Shown here piece after piece: positions 48,904 through 57,695 of a stretch of DNA of 64,000 nucleotides. The DNA is taken from positions 4,358,001-4,422,000 of the forward strand of contig NC_084888.1 of assembly GCF_958979055.1 (NCBI RefSeq), in the 5' to 3' direction. This DNA is from Alnus glutinosa. Its lineage: Eukaryota > Streptophyta > Magnoliopsida > Fagales > Betulaceae. Position 1 is the stretch's first letter. Each line of letters opens with the position of its first letter. The notes under the pieces were generated by a model, which did no database searches, was not told the origin of the DNA, and saw only the letters and a list, made by a program, of their open reading frames with translations. A program made the translations under genes and the position numbers.

Positions 48904-51189
48904 ATGGCTACTCTAACTCTGCAAGCTCTTTGTTCAATTCTACTGACTATATCCCACCTCTCCTCCAATTTGGCAGAGACTAAGACATATATAATTCACA
49001 TGGATTCATCAGCCATTCCCAAAGTCTTCTCGAGCCACCAGAGCTGGTACTTGGCCACCCTTTCTTCCATATCAGTCAATCTCAAAACAACCACCACTAC
49101 CACCTCTAGACTGATCTATGCTTACACCAGCTCAATTCACGGCTTTACTGCATCTCTCACTCTTTCCGAGCTTGAGGCTCTACAGAAGTCCCCTGGCTAT
49201 ATTTCTTATACCCATGATCGTCCTCTTACCATGCACACAACCCACACTTCTCAATTCCTTGGTCTAAGTTCTCTCTCTGGTGCATGGCCATCTTCCAATT
49301 ACGGGCAGGGTGTCATAATTGGTTTAGTTGACACTGGAATTTGGCCCGAGAGTGAGAGTTTCAAAGATGATGGAATGACTCAAATTCCATCTAGATGGAA
49401 AGGAGAATGTGTGCCCGGCACCCAATTCAATGCTTCCTTGTGCAACAAGAAGCTTATTGGCGCTCGGTTTTACAACAAGGGTCTACTTGCTAACAATCCC
49501 AACGTGAACATTTCCATGAAATCTCCCCGTGATACGAGCGGGCATGGAACACATACTTCATCCACAGCTGCAGGCAACTATGTAAAAGGCGCATCCTTTT
49601 TTGGTTATGCCACTGGTACTGCTAGCGGCATGGCTCCACGGGCCAGAATAGCCATGTACAAAGCAGCTTGGAGATATGGGGTCTACTCATCCGATGTTCT
49701 TGCTGCAATAGACCAGGCAATTCAAGATGGGGTGGATATACTGTCCCTGTCATTGGGTTTTAGCTTGGATGGTAATTCCTTGGTTGATGATCCTATTGCA
49801 ATAGCCACTTTTGCAGCCATGGAAAAGGGTGTAGTAATTGTTGCTTCGGCAGGAAATGATGGGCCTCTGTATGGTACTTTAAACAATGGAGCGCCATGGG
49901 TTCTAACTGTTGGTTCGGGTACTATTGATCGTAAATTTGAAGGGATCCTTACTTTGGGAAATGGTATGCAAATCACCTTTGTGTCCTTGTATACGGGGAA
50001 TTCTTCTCTAAGCCAGCTGCCTCTTGTTTTCATGGATGGCTGCCAAAGTGTGGAGGAAATGAGGAAAAATAAAAACAAGATTGTTGTGTGCAAAGACAAT
50101 CTTAGTATAGGCACTCAAGTAAAAAATGCAGAGTCTGCTAGAGTACTTCATGGAGTTGTCTTCATTTCCAGTTATTCTTTATCCGAATTCTACACACAAA
50201 CCTCATTTCCAACAGCATTTATTGGTCTGCGAGATGGCCAAACTGTAATAGACTACATACAGAAGAACGGCAATCCAAGAGGAAGCTTGATATATCAAAA
50301 GACAGTTACTGGCACAAAGCCAGCACCAATGGTGGATAGCTATAGCTCCAGGGGGCCATTCCCCGGCTGCCCCATTGTCCTAAAGCCAGACGTCCTGGCC
50401 CCTGGCTCATTGGTTTTAGCATCATGGTCTCCAATCAGTGCAGTTGCTGAGGTTCAATCACGTCCTTTGTTTAGCAACTTCAGTCTTGAGTCAGGCACCT
50501 CAATGGCTACCCCTCATGCGGCTGGTGTAGCTGCCCTAATAAAAGAAGTGCACCCAGATTGGAGTCCTGCGGCCATCCTGTCTGCCCTAGTGACCACAGC
50601 AAGCTCATTAGACAACACGTTTAGCCCCATAAAAAATAAAGCAGACAACGAGCCGCCAGCCAGCCCTCTAGACATGGGAGCCGGCCACATTGATCCCAAC
50701 AAGGCACTTGATCCTGGACTTGTCTATGATGCAACAGTAGAGGACTACATAAAGCTTCTCTGTGCAATGAATTACACGGCAACACAAATTAGAATCATCA
50801 CAAGGTCCACACACAATTGTGTGAACAGGTCTCTGGATCTTAATTACCCGTCTTTCATTGCTTTCTTTAATGATTATGATTCGAATTCGGATGCAAAAGT
50901 TGTTCAAGAATTTTGGAGAACAGTGACTAATGTTGGAGAGGCATGGTCGAGTTATACTGCAGAATTAACCGCAGTAAATGGTTTAAAGGTGAAGGTGGAG
51001 CCAGAGAAGCTAATTTTCAAGCACAAGTATGAAAAGCAAAGGTACAAGCTGAGCTTGGAGGGGCCAAAATTTCTGAAAGAGGCGGTGGTCCATGGCTCTC
51101 TTAGTTGGGTGGATGACCGTGGTAAATATGTAGTGAGAAGTCCAGTAGCGGCGACAAACCTCGTGCCGGAATCTCTTTTAAAGGCATAG
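48904..51189 (+). CDS. Subtilisin-like serine protease (subtilase, SBT1-type)
   Basis: A single uninterrupted frame of 761 residues, the usual size and intronless form for plant subtilases. An N-terminal hydrophobic signal (about 1-23, ending NLAET) is followed by an I9 inhibitor prodomain (TYIIHMDSS to about 110). The S8 catalytic domain then has Asp143 (GLVDTGIWPES), His214 (SGHGTHTSSTAAG), oxyanion Asn318 (ASAGNDGP) and Ser533 (SGTSMATPHAAGV), so the full triad is present. A protease-associated insert lies between Asn and Ser, and a fibronectin-III-like C-terminal domain follows (TVTNVGEAWSSY to the end). Such enzymes are secreted to the apoplast and process wall proteins or peptides. The wording of the motifs is closest to the SBT1 clade, perhaps SBT1.9-like, but the exact subgroup is not certain. 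A decayed paralogue fragment follows immediately downstream. Confidence 0.93.
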   Translation: MATLTLQALCSILLTISHLSSNLAETKTYIIHMDSSAIPKVFSSHQSWYLATLSSISVNLKTTTTTTSRLIYAYTSSIHGFTASLTLSELEALQKSPGYISYTHDRPLTMHTTHTSQFLGLSSLSGAWPSSNYGQGVIIGLVDTGIWPESESFKDDGMTQIPSRWKGECVPGTQFNASLCNKKLIGARFYNKGLLANNPNVNISMKSPRDTSGHGTHTSSTAAGNYVKGASFFGYATGTASGMAPRARIAMYKAAWRYGVYSSDVLAAIDQAIQDGVDILSLSLGFSLDGNSLVDDPIAIATFAAMEKGVVIVASAGNDGPLYGTLNNGAPWVLTVGSGTIDRKFEGILTLGNGMQITFVSLYTGNSSLSQLPLVFMDGCQSVEEMRKNKNKIVVCKDNLSIGTQVKNAESARVLHGVVFISSYSLSEFYTQTSFPTAFIGLRDGQTVIDYIQKNGNPRGSLIYQKTVTGTKPAPMVDSYSSRGPFPGCPIVLKPDVLAPGSLVLASWSPISAVAEVQSRPLFSNFSLESGTSMATPHAAGVAALIKEVHPDWSPAAILSALVTTASSLDNTFSPIKNKADNEPPASPLDMGAGHIDPNKALDPGLVYDATVEDYIKLLCAMNYTATQIRIITRSTHNCVNRSLDLNYPSFIAFFNDYDSNSDAKVVQEFWRTVTNVGEAWSSYTAELTAVNGLKVKVEPEKLIFKHKYEKQRYKLSLEGPKFLKEAVVHGSLSWVDDRGKYVVRSPVAATNLVPESLLKA

Positions 51190-51375
51190 CTATGACTACT
51201 GCCAATGTCTTCAAGTGCTTCAAATGTTACTTTTAAGTTTTTATGATTACAGCCATGAGCCAACCCATATCAGAGATGTTGCATTTACACTAGAAAGCAA
51301 ATTCCGATGATCACGAGGTCATCAACTATGGACCCTCCCCCTCCGTCCATGTTACGGAAGCTCACCTCACCTTAT

Positions 51376-51750
51376 TGAAAGAAAAGATAATGCTATAGAA
51401 ATATAAACTGAAAAGCGAAATAAAGAAAATAAGAACAAAGATTTTATGTGGTTCGGTTTATGACCTACGTCTACAGCCACAGAATAAAGCTCAAAGGGCT
51501 ACATTGTTGCCATTATCCCTTAATCATTGACAATACAAATGATCTCTATTTATAGGGGATATAAATTTCCTACAAACCGGTTTGTAGGAAATTTCTGTCC
51601 ATTTATAAGGATGTAGAGAGAATCCAAAAGGGTATGGAAGATCAAATCAAATCAGAATTGAATGTATTCAAATCTGATTTGATTATAATCGATTACAATT
51701 AATGCATAAATTAAATCTCATAATATCAAATCTAACAATATATTCTAACA
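51376..51750 (-). mobile_element. Solo LTR with CTTAT target duplication
   Basis: Read on the - strand it begins TGTTAGAATATATTG and ends TTTCTTTTCA, so it is TG...CA bounded. CTTAT occurs directly outside both ends (51371-51375 and 51751-51755). A promoter-like CCTATAAATAGAG lies inside on the - strand. Near the 3' end is ACCGAACCACATAAAATCTTTG, a wording common in Copia-type plant LTRs. Removing it rejoins the subtilase relic. No internal retrotransposon region is present, so it formed by LTR-LTR recombination. Confidence 0.8.
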
Positions 51751-51851
51751 CTTATTACTGCAAAGCTGGCTCCAATTACTGGTTTTTAGGTGAAAGCTGT
51801 GCAGGTGGCCAGATAAGTTGGTTTTCAAACTCAAGTATGAAAAAGAGAAAT

Positions 51852-51882
51852 CTATATAATCTCTATTTAAAGAGGCCAAGAG
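51852..51882 (+). repeat. 31-bp direct repeat, left copy
   Basis: Matches 52466-52496 at 28 of 31 positions (CTATATAAT, then TTTAAAGAGGCCAAGAG). Both copies correspond to the same part of the subtilase relic. They flank a 583-base LTR-like insert. Confidence 0.85.
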
Positions 51883-52465
51883 CCAGACTGCAAAATAGAA
51901 AAAGACACGCTGGGGGTTGGCCGGTGACGCCTCCTCCGATGGTTAAGTCAGTCGTCGTTTTTGAAAGAGAGAAAGAGAGAATACAATTAATGCTTATGCC
52001 AGAGTAGTGTTACCCATTTATGAAGGCTATTTATAGCACATTCCTTTTGTGAATTCACACGTGTGAACCTTGTATTGCTTGCAGAGCAAGTATGCATAGG
52101 ATTTGACATGATTAATGATCATTTATGATATTTTGACCATTAGCATGATGAACTGGTTTGAACAGCGACGCGAGGCGCTGTTGTTCCCTCTGCAGCCAGT
52201 CACGATTAGACTAGCTGATATCATGTTTAATAAATGAGCATGGCTTGCCATAAATGAACATTTCTTCCTCTTTGAGCACCTTGATCAGATACTCAAATAT
52301 CTAAGTGTAACCTCTTTAGATCCTCGGCATAGATGGGCCTAGTAAAGGGATTCACATGCCCATTAGACTCCATTAATTAATGGGCCTGGACTGAACCGTC
52401 TCCTCCGCAATACCGGTCCATCATCAAAGGTCCAGCTCAATAATTCAAAGTATAATTTCCCAACA
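51883..52465 (-). mobile_element. LTR-like insert in the subtilase relic
   Basis: On the - strand the insert begins TGTTGGGAAATTATAC at 52465, a typical LTR start, and holds a TATA-like GCTATAAATAGCC at about 52026-52038. No clear CA end or 5-bp target duplication was found. The flanks are instead a 31-bp direct repeat. Annotated as a solo LTR-like sequence with uncertain left end. Confidence 0.45.
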
Positions 52466-52496
52466 CTATATAATATTTGTTTAAAGAGGCCAAGAG
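52466..52496 (+). repeat. 31-bp direct repeat, right copy
   Basis: Right partner of 51852-51882, 614 bases away. It continues to the right into subtilase-relic sequence. Confidence 0.85.
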
Positions 52497-52623
52497 TTAT
52501 GAAAGATTTGATAGTTCTTGGCTTTCTCACTTTGGGAAGATGCTGCAGATCTTAAAAATATGTTAGAAGTCCAATTTGTGCCTCTGGACTTATCCCGTTA
52601 CCTTAAATTCATATAATTAAGCC

Positions 52624-53144
52624 TGTTGGGGATAAATCTCACTCAACCCGATCCAAAGAGGAGATTCAAAAGTAAAATAGGTCCAAACAGATAAGAATAA
52701 TGATAAGATAAGAATAATGATAAGATAAGAATAATGATCATATCAGAGGTCTAAGAAGATATCAGATCAGAAGTCTAAGAAGATGTCAGATCAGAAGTCT
52801 AAGAAGATATCAGATTGGAAGTCTAAGAAGATATCCAATTAGAAGTCTAGTAAAGGATTGAAGTCCAATTAGAACTCGGTCAGCAGTTCTAGATCAACAA
52901 GGAGCAGGAGTCCTAATCCAGGTTTGACTCCACCTCTATGCCTATAAATAGGCCCATACCCCAGGTATAAACTAAGACTCAATTTTATGCATAGAGCATT
53001 ATTTTCTCACAGAAGCTAACTTAGGCATCGGAGCGGGACCCCCGGAAGGGTCCATAGGTTTTGTTGTTTTGCAGAGTTATTAAGAAGCGTGAAGAACATC
53101 AAAGGAACGTGCAGATTTACACCATACCGGAAACTGTACCAACA
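52624..53144 (+). repeat. Left LTR of the TR-GAG element
   Basis: Bounded by TG and CA. It contains a promoter-like CCTATAAATAGGCC (TATA at 52943-52950). It also carries a 17-bp tandem unit (GATAAGAATAATGATAA), one copy more than the right LTR, and about four copies of a 24-25-bp unit around AGAAGTCTAAGAAGATATC. Confidence 0.92.
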
Positions 53145-53166
53145 GTTTGGCGCTGTCTGTGGGAAA
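53145..53166 (+). other. Primer-binding region
   Basis: Directly after the left LTR the sequence reads GTTTGGCGCTGTCTGTGGGA. The TGGCGC core at the start of the internal region is the expected form of a tRNA 3'-end complement in plant Ty3/gypsy elements. The exact tRNA was not identified. Confidence 0.6.
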
Positions 53167-53205
53167 CGATTATTCGTTCCTCATAAAAGAAAAATAAGAT
53201 CCAGC

Positions 53206-54702
53206 ATGGTGATGAACACACGTTCCGGAAGCCAAACCAACCGAGAGCCCATAGTCCGAATGGAGCCAGGTATTCAGAATAATCAGCAGCCTCCACCGAA
53301 CCCTCCTCCGGGGGGTGGAGATCAAGATCGCATAGCAGCGTTGGAAGCCCAGATTGAATCCTTAACACAGCGGAATGCCGAGTTGCTGCGCAGGAGGCCG
53401 GAACAGCCCAATCCCGAGATGAACAGGGATGAGCGAGAGGAAGAAGATCACAACAGCAACACTAATCCTCGGAGGGAGGATGACCGCCAAGGAGATCTGA
53501 GCAGAGTTATTGCCGAGCTGGAGAGAAGGTGCACGTACATGGAGATGGAAAGAAAGGACAAAAGCAGATCCGTAATGGTGGACAAGCTCTTGATGGGTAC
53601 AGACTCACCTTTCACCAAACGGGTAGCAGACTATCGGCTTCCTGAGAAGTTTAAGGTACCCCAAATTATAAGTTATGCAGGAGACAGTGATCCCTTGGAT
53701 CACCTAGAGAATTTCAAAGCTCATCTAGACCTTCACGGGACACCCGATGAAGTAGCATGTCGGGCCTTCCCTCTTACTCTTTCGGGGAATGCCCGAGACT
53801 GGTTCAGGAAGCTACCCCCGAATTCCGTTGATCAGTTCAAGGAATTGTCCAAGATATTCCTAACGGAGTTCTTGGCTTTCCGGACAAGGAAGAAGCCTTC
53901 GGGATATTTGCTATCATTGCACCAGCAGGGCAACGAGAGTCTTAAGGAGTTTATGGCTCGGTTCAATCGAGAGAAGGCTACGGTCGAAGATCCGACCGAG
54001 GATATGATCTTTGCTGCCATTTATCAGGGAATTTCACCCGAGGAGCCTTTGATGAAGAAGTTGATCCGGAAGCAACCGAGTACCTTGCAGGGTCTCATGG
54101 ATAAGGTAGAAGAATTCATTAATCAGGAAGAGACGCTGAAGTCTATGGCCAGTTCTAGACTGCCCCAAGAGATAGCCCCAGAAAAGAAAATGAAAGAATT
54201 CAGAAAAGCTAATGGGGAAGAGCATAGGCAGGTAAAGAAGTTCAAAGATTACAACTTTACACCTCTCAATGCCGAGATATCAGAAGTCCTCATGGAGATC
54301 AAGAGAGATCCGGCGTTTCGGGAACCGCAAAAGATACCAGGTAATCCTCCTTATAGGAATGCAGGGAAATATTGTGATTTTCATAAACAAGCAGGTCATT
54401 ACACCGAAGGGTGCGTAACCCTAAGGTTGTTAATAGAAGAATTCATAAAGAATGGCAAGCTGGTTCGGTTCTTGGGAGAAAAACGAAACCAGCAAGGAAA
54501 TAACAGGCCTCGGAATCATCAGGACTATCAGCCTCGAGATCAGCAGCCACGGGATTACTATCCCCGAGACCGTCCTCAACTAGGCGAGAGGCATCAAGAG
54601 AATGATCCCCGAGATGACATTGAAAGAAGAGAAGACCGAGGAAGCAGAAGCCCTAGGCATAGAGAGCCGAGGCAACAGCAGTATCTGCCCGTGATCCCAT
54701 AA
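53206..54702 (+). CDS. gag: Retrotransposon GAG protein
   Basis: Structural capsid protein of the LTR element, 498 residues from the ATG at 53206 (a second ATG follows at 53212). The frame is open further upstream into the LTR but without an ATG. The N-terminal third is charged and holds a coiled-coil-like stretch (DRIAALEAQIESLTQRNAEL). The retrotransposon gag domain follows (PEKFKVPQIISYAGDSDP, ACRAFPLTLSGNARDWFRKL, FLTEFLAFRTRKKPSGYLLS, LKEFMARFNRE). A zinc-knuckle-like CDFHKQAGHYTEGC lies at about 390-403. The C-terminal tail is rich in Arg, Gln, Asn and Pro (RDQQPRDYYPRDRPQ), as expected for RNA binding. The frame is intact, so the protein could be made. No pol frame follows. Confidence 0.9.
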   Translation: MVMNTRSGSQTNREPIVRMEPGIQNNQQPPPNPPPGGGDQDRIAALEAQIESLTQRNAELLRRRPEQPNPEMNRDEREEEDHNSNTNPRREDDRQGDLSRVIAELERRCTYMEMERKDKSRSVMVDKLLMGTDSPFTKRVADYRLPEKFKVPQIISYAGDSDPLDHLENFKAHLDLHGTPDEVACRAFPLTLSGNARDWFRKLPPNSVDQFKELSKIFLTEFLAFRTRKKPSGYLLSLHQQGNESLKEFMARFNREKATVEDPTEDMIFAAIYQGISPEEPLMKKLIRKQPSTLQGLMDKVEEFINQEETLKSMASSRLPQEIAPEKKMKEFRKANGEEHRQVKKFKDYNFTPLNAEISEVLMEIKRDPAFREPQKIPGNPPYRNAGKYCDFHKQAGHYTEGCVTLRLLIEEFIKNGKLVRFLGEKRNQQGNNRPRNHQDYQPRDQQPRDYYPRDRPQLGERHQENDPRDDIERREDRGSRSPRHREPRQQQYLPVIP

Positions 54703-54911
54703 AAAGGGCTCTCGGGAATTTCAGGCTTGCTTTTATTTTTTAGTATTTATATTTGCAAAGAACTAGACTTTTATTTTCAATTCAGACTAGACAGAAATTT
54801 CCCCAGATTTTGGGAATAAGTATTTTCAGAATAAATGAATAAAGCTGACTTAAGCATCGGAGTGTTCTCGGTCTAGGGACCGGGAACCCGTTGATGTCGC
54901 TTCTTTTGCAG

Positions 54912-55386
54912 GCAAAAACTTCTTGGACTAGTCCTAGCCGAAAAGGAGCCTCTCGGATTAGTCCTAGCCGAGAGCAAGAAAAAACTTATCGGATCAGTCC
55001 TAGCCGAGAGCAAGAAGAAACTTCTCGGATCAGTCCTAGCCGAGAAGAAGCCTCTCGGATCAGTCCTAGCTGAGAGCAAGAAAAAACTTCTCGGATCAGT
55101 CCTAGCTGAGAGCAAGAAAAAACTTCTCGGATCAGTCCTAGCCGAGAAGGAGCCTCTCGGATCAGTCCTAGCCGAGAGCAAGAAGAAACTTCTCGGATCA
55201 GTCCTAGCCGAGAGCAAGAAGAAACTTCTCGGACCAGTCCTAGCCGAGAAGGAGCCTCTCGGATCAGTCCTAGCCGAGAGCAAGAAGAAAACTCTCGGAT
55301 CAGTCCTAGCTGAGAGTCTCGGATCAGTCCTAGCCGAGACCAAGAAGAAAACTCTCGGATCAGTCCTAGCCGAGAGCAAGAAGAAA
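54912..55386 (+). repeat. 14-unit hairpin-forming tandem array in the TR-GAG element
   Basis: Fourteen units each contain TCTCGG, ATCAGTCCTAG and CCGAGA in a row, so each can form a stem of about six base pairs with an 11-base loop. Units are 36 bp, or 30 bp when the spacer is AAGGAGCC instead of GCAAGAAGAAACT; one short unit is about 24 bp. Spacing is often 36-36-30. All lengths are multiples of three, which keeps long open frames on both strands. The array lies between gag and the right LTR. Confidence 0.92.
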
Positions 55387-55612
55387 AGGGGGTCGGATTT
55401 AACCCTCGGTTTTTGCAGGTTTTTCAGGAGTTAGCCATTCCAAGAGACAGGGAGAAAACCCTAAGGAAAAACAAGAAAGTAATGGGGGGTAAGATTTAAC
55501 CCTCAGGTTTTGCAGGTTAGCAGGTTTTCAGAAGGAGACAAAGATCGGGTTTCCTTAGACATGGAATTCCCATTATTCAAGCAAGCTTCGGATAAAGGAA
55601 TTTGGGGGTAAC

Positions 55613-56116
55613 TGTTGGGGATAAATCTCACTCAACCCGATCCAAAGAGGAGATTCAAAAGTCAAATAGGTCCAAACAGATAAGAATAATGATAAGATAA
55701 GAATAATGATCATATCAGAGGTCTAAGAAGATATCAGATCAGAAGTCTAAGAAGATGTCAGATCAGAAGTCTAAGAAGATATCAGATTGGAAGTCTAAGA
55801 AGATATCCAATTAGAAGTCTAGTAAAGGATTGAAGTCCAATTAGAACTCGGTCAGCAGTTCTAGATCAACAAGGAGCAGGAGTCCTAATCCAGGTTTGAC
55901 TCCACCTCTATGCCTATAAATAGGCTCATACCCCAGGTATAAACTAAGACTCAATTTTATGCATAAAGCATTATTTTCTCACAGAAGCTAACTTAGGCAT
56001 CGGAGCGGGACCCCCGGAAGGGTCCCTAGGTTTTGTTGTTTTGCAGAGTTATTAAGAAGCGTGAAGAACATCAAAGGAACGTGCAGATTTACACCATACC
56101 GGAAACTGTACCAACA
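55613..56116 (+). repeat. Right LTR of the TR-GAG element
   Basis: 504 bp, matching the left LTR except for four substitutions and lack of one 17-bp GATAAGAATAATGATAA-type unit. Confidence 0.92.
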
Positions 56117-56121
56117 AAGCC

Positions 56122-57235
56122 TTTTGAATTAAGTAATATTCTAATATTCTAATACTTTATATTATGGTATTCTTAAAAGACTTTCTAAAGTATCAATCTT
56201 TCTAACGATATCCCACTGTAAGACAGCCCAATCCTGAATTTATTATTACCATTACATAAATAAAGGAGTCAAACAAAAAATTTGTCTTCTCATCTCTTGG
56301 TTGACGTCATCCCCAACCCCCATGCGTGGTGTTCGAGACCACCAGATCCCACATCGGAGGTGCATGGTTGGCCACCATAAAGGCTGGCAAAATTTGCTTT
56401 TGGGCCACTATTGTAGCTAGGGGTGGGCACAGGTCAGGGCGGGCTAGGCTGAGTATTGGCCATTTTGGCACCCAAACCCGCACCCTGCAGCTTGTAAAAA
56501 CCCTATCCGTGGCCCGGCTACAATGTGCAGTATCTACCGGATCTCGAGTTGTGTGGGGTGGGTTGGGTGGGGTATTTTGTTCATGGTTGGAATAACATTG
56601 CCATACACTAACCAGTAACCACCCAAGTCTTTCCCTAACAGGCTAGAGCTACAATGCCACCAACACCCCTAATCGCACTAGTGCCAAGTCGCACAGCCAT
56701 TTCAGGTAGTAGGGTGAAAAGTCAGGCAGTAACTAATTGCCCTAAACCGCTAACCACTAACTACTTTTGTACGTGGTTGGAAAAACTCGCTAACTGTTTA
56801 GGACAAGGCGGTTAGCGGTTTTAAGGGTAGGCGAAGGCGGTTACTAACCGCTAACCGCCTACCCATAAATATATAAATATACATGCAAAACAACGTCGTT
56901 TTATATGGTGTTTTAAATGAAACCATAGAATTGGTGCAAAAAAAAAAAATCTCAAAAAATATCTAAAATAAGCCCCAAAAAATAGGTACACTACTAAAAA
57001 AATAAAAAAATAAAATACCAAAAATGCTCAAATTTAAAAGTGGTTATGCGGTGCGATAATAACTTTAAATAACAATTAGTCGACAGTTATTTTATAATCG
57101 CTAATCGCCAAAGAAATGGCGATTGCGATTATAAAAATACGATTAGCGATTAGAGACAATTAATAGCAATTAATTGTAACCACACTTTCACCTCAATCAG
57201 GCAGTACAGAAAATAGGAGTATCTCTAACATTTTC
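56122..57235. other. Intergenic repeat-rich region
   Basis: No gene. A GGGGTGGGCA word at about 56421, resembling hAT-type termini, starts a GC-richer stretch. At 56740-56870 there are alternating GGTTAGCGG and CCGCTAACC words that can pair. 57040-57180 repeats GCGATTA/TAATCGC words. No complete element boundaries were found. Confidence 0.4.
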
Positions 57236-57243
57236 TTAAACAA

Positions 57244-57636
57244 GGGTTAAATACACTTTTGATCCCTTAATTTTGGAAACTTTATTTTTTAGTATCTGAG
57301 TTTCAATTCGCATCACAAATGGTACCTCAATTTTGAGAAAAGACCGAATTAGTACATCAGTTAAGCTTTCCGTTAAAAAACTAACGGCCCGCCACGTGTT
57401 GTAGTATAAAAAAAATAAGAAATAAGAAATCTTTAAAAATTAATTAAAAAATTGAAAAAATATTAAAAACTTTAAAAAATTGAAAAAAGAAAAAGAAAAA
57501 GAAGAGGAGCCACCCTCTTGACTAGTCTGAGGTGGCCGAACCACTCCACTAAACAAAAACAATTTTTCAACGGTTTTGGCCCTTGGGGGAACCACTCTAA
57601 GGGCCACGGGGGTGGTTCGGCCACTCCATGACAGAA

Positions 57637-57695
<59 letters not shown>

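Larger units (their letters stand above)
51340..52600 (+). pseudogene. Decayed 3' end of a second subtilase, split by insertions
   Basis: Pieces align by eye with the 3' end of the intact gene (about 50925-51160). 51347-51375 matches the stretch coding for TNVGEAWSSY. 51756-51882 matches the stretch around VEPEKLIFKHKYEKQ, for example TTTTCAAACTCAAGTATGAAAA against TTTTCAAGCACAAGTATGAAAA. 52485-52590 matches EGPKFLKE to KYVVRSP, with AATATGTT and AGAAGTCCA shared. The reading frame is broken by stops and small indels, and by a solo LTR at 51376-51750 and an LTR-like insert at about 51883-52465. It is best read as a tandem duplicate that lost function. Confidence 0.75.
52624..56116 (+). mobile_element. 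Complete GAG-only LTR retrotransposon (TR-GAG type)
   Basis: Two LTRs (52624-53144, 521 bp; 55613-56116, 504 bp) both begin TGTTGG and end CCAACA. The 5-bp target duplication AAGCC flanks the element (52619-52623 and 56117-56121). The primer-binding region starts at 53145 (TTTGGCGCTGTCTGTGGG) and a purine-rich tract precedes the right LTR (about 55594-55612). The only gene is gag. Protease, reverse transcriptase, RNase H and integrase are absent, with only about 0.9 kb after gag, most of it tandem repeats. This fits the described TR-GAG class of non-autonomous Ty3/gypsy-type elements, which depend on partners for mobilisation. The LTRs differ by four substitutions and one 17-bp repeat unit, so insertion was recent. 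Confidence 0.92.

Noticed and set aside
53089-53205. Start of gag at 53089
   Set aside because: The first codon there is GTG and lies inside the LTR. The first ATG after the primer-binding region is at 53206.
54873-55379. 168-codon repetitive open frame on the - strand (LSARTDPR repeats)
   Set aside because: It is a by-product of the tandem array, whose unit lengths are multiples of three. The frame has no independent support.
54912-55386. CRISPR-like regular repeat array
   Set aside because: Spacers are not unique but part of the same repeat, and the array lies inside a plant LTR element.
56410-56680. Possible hAT element (GGGGTGGGCA and CAACACCCCT termini)
   Set aside because: The two ends do not pair beyond a few bases and no 8-bp duplication flanks them.
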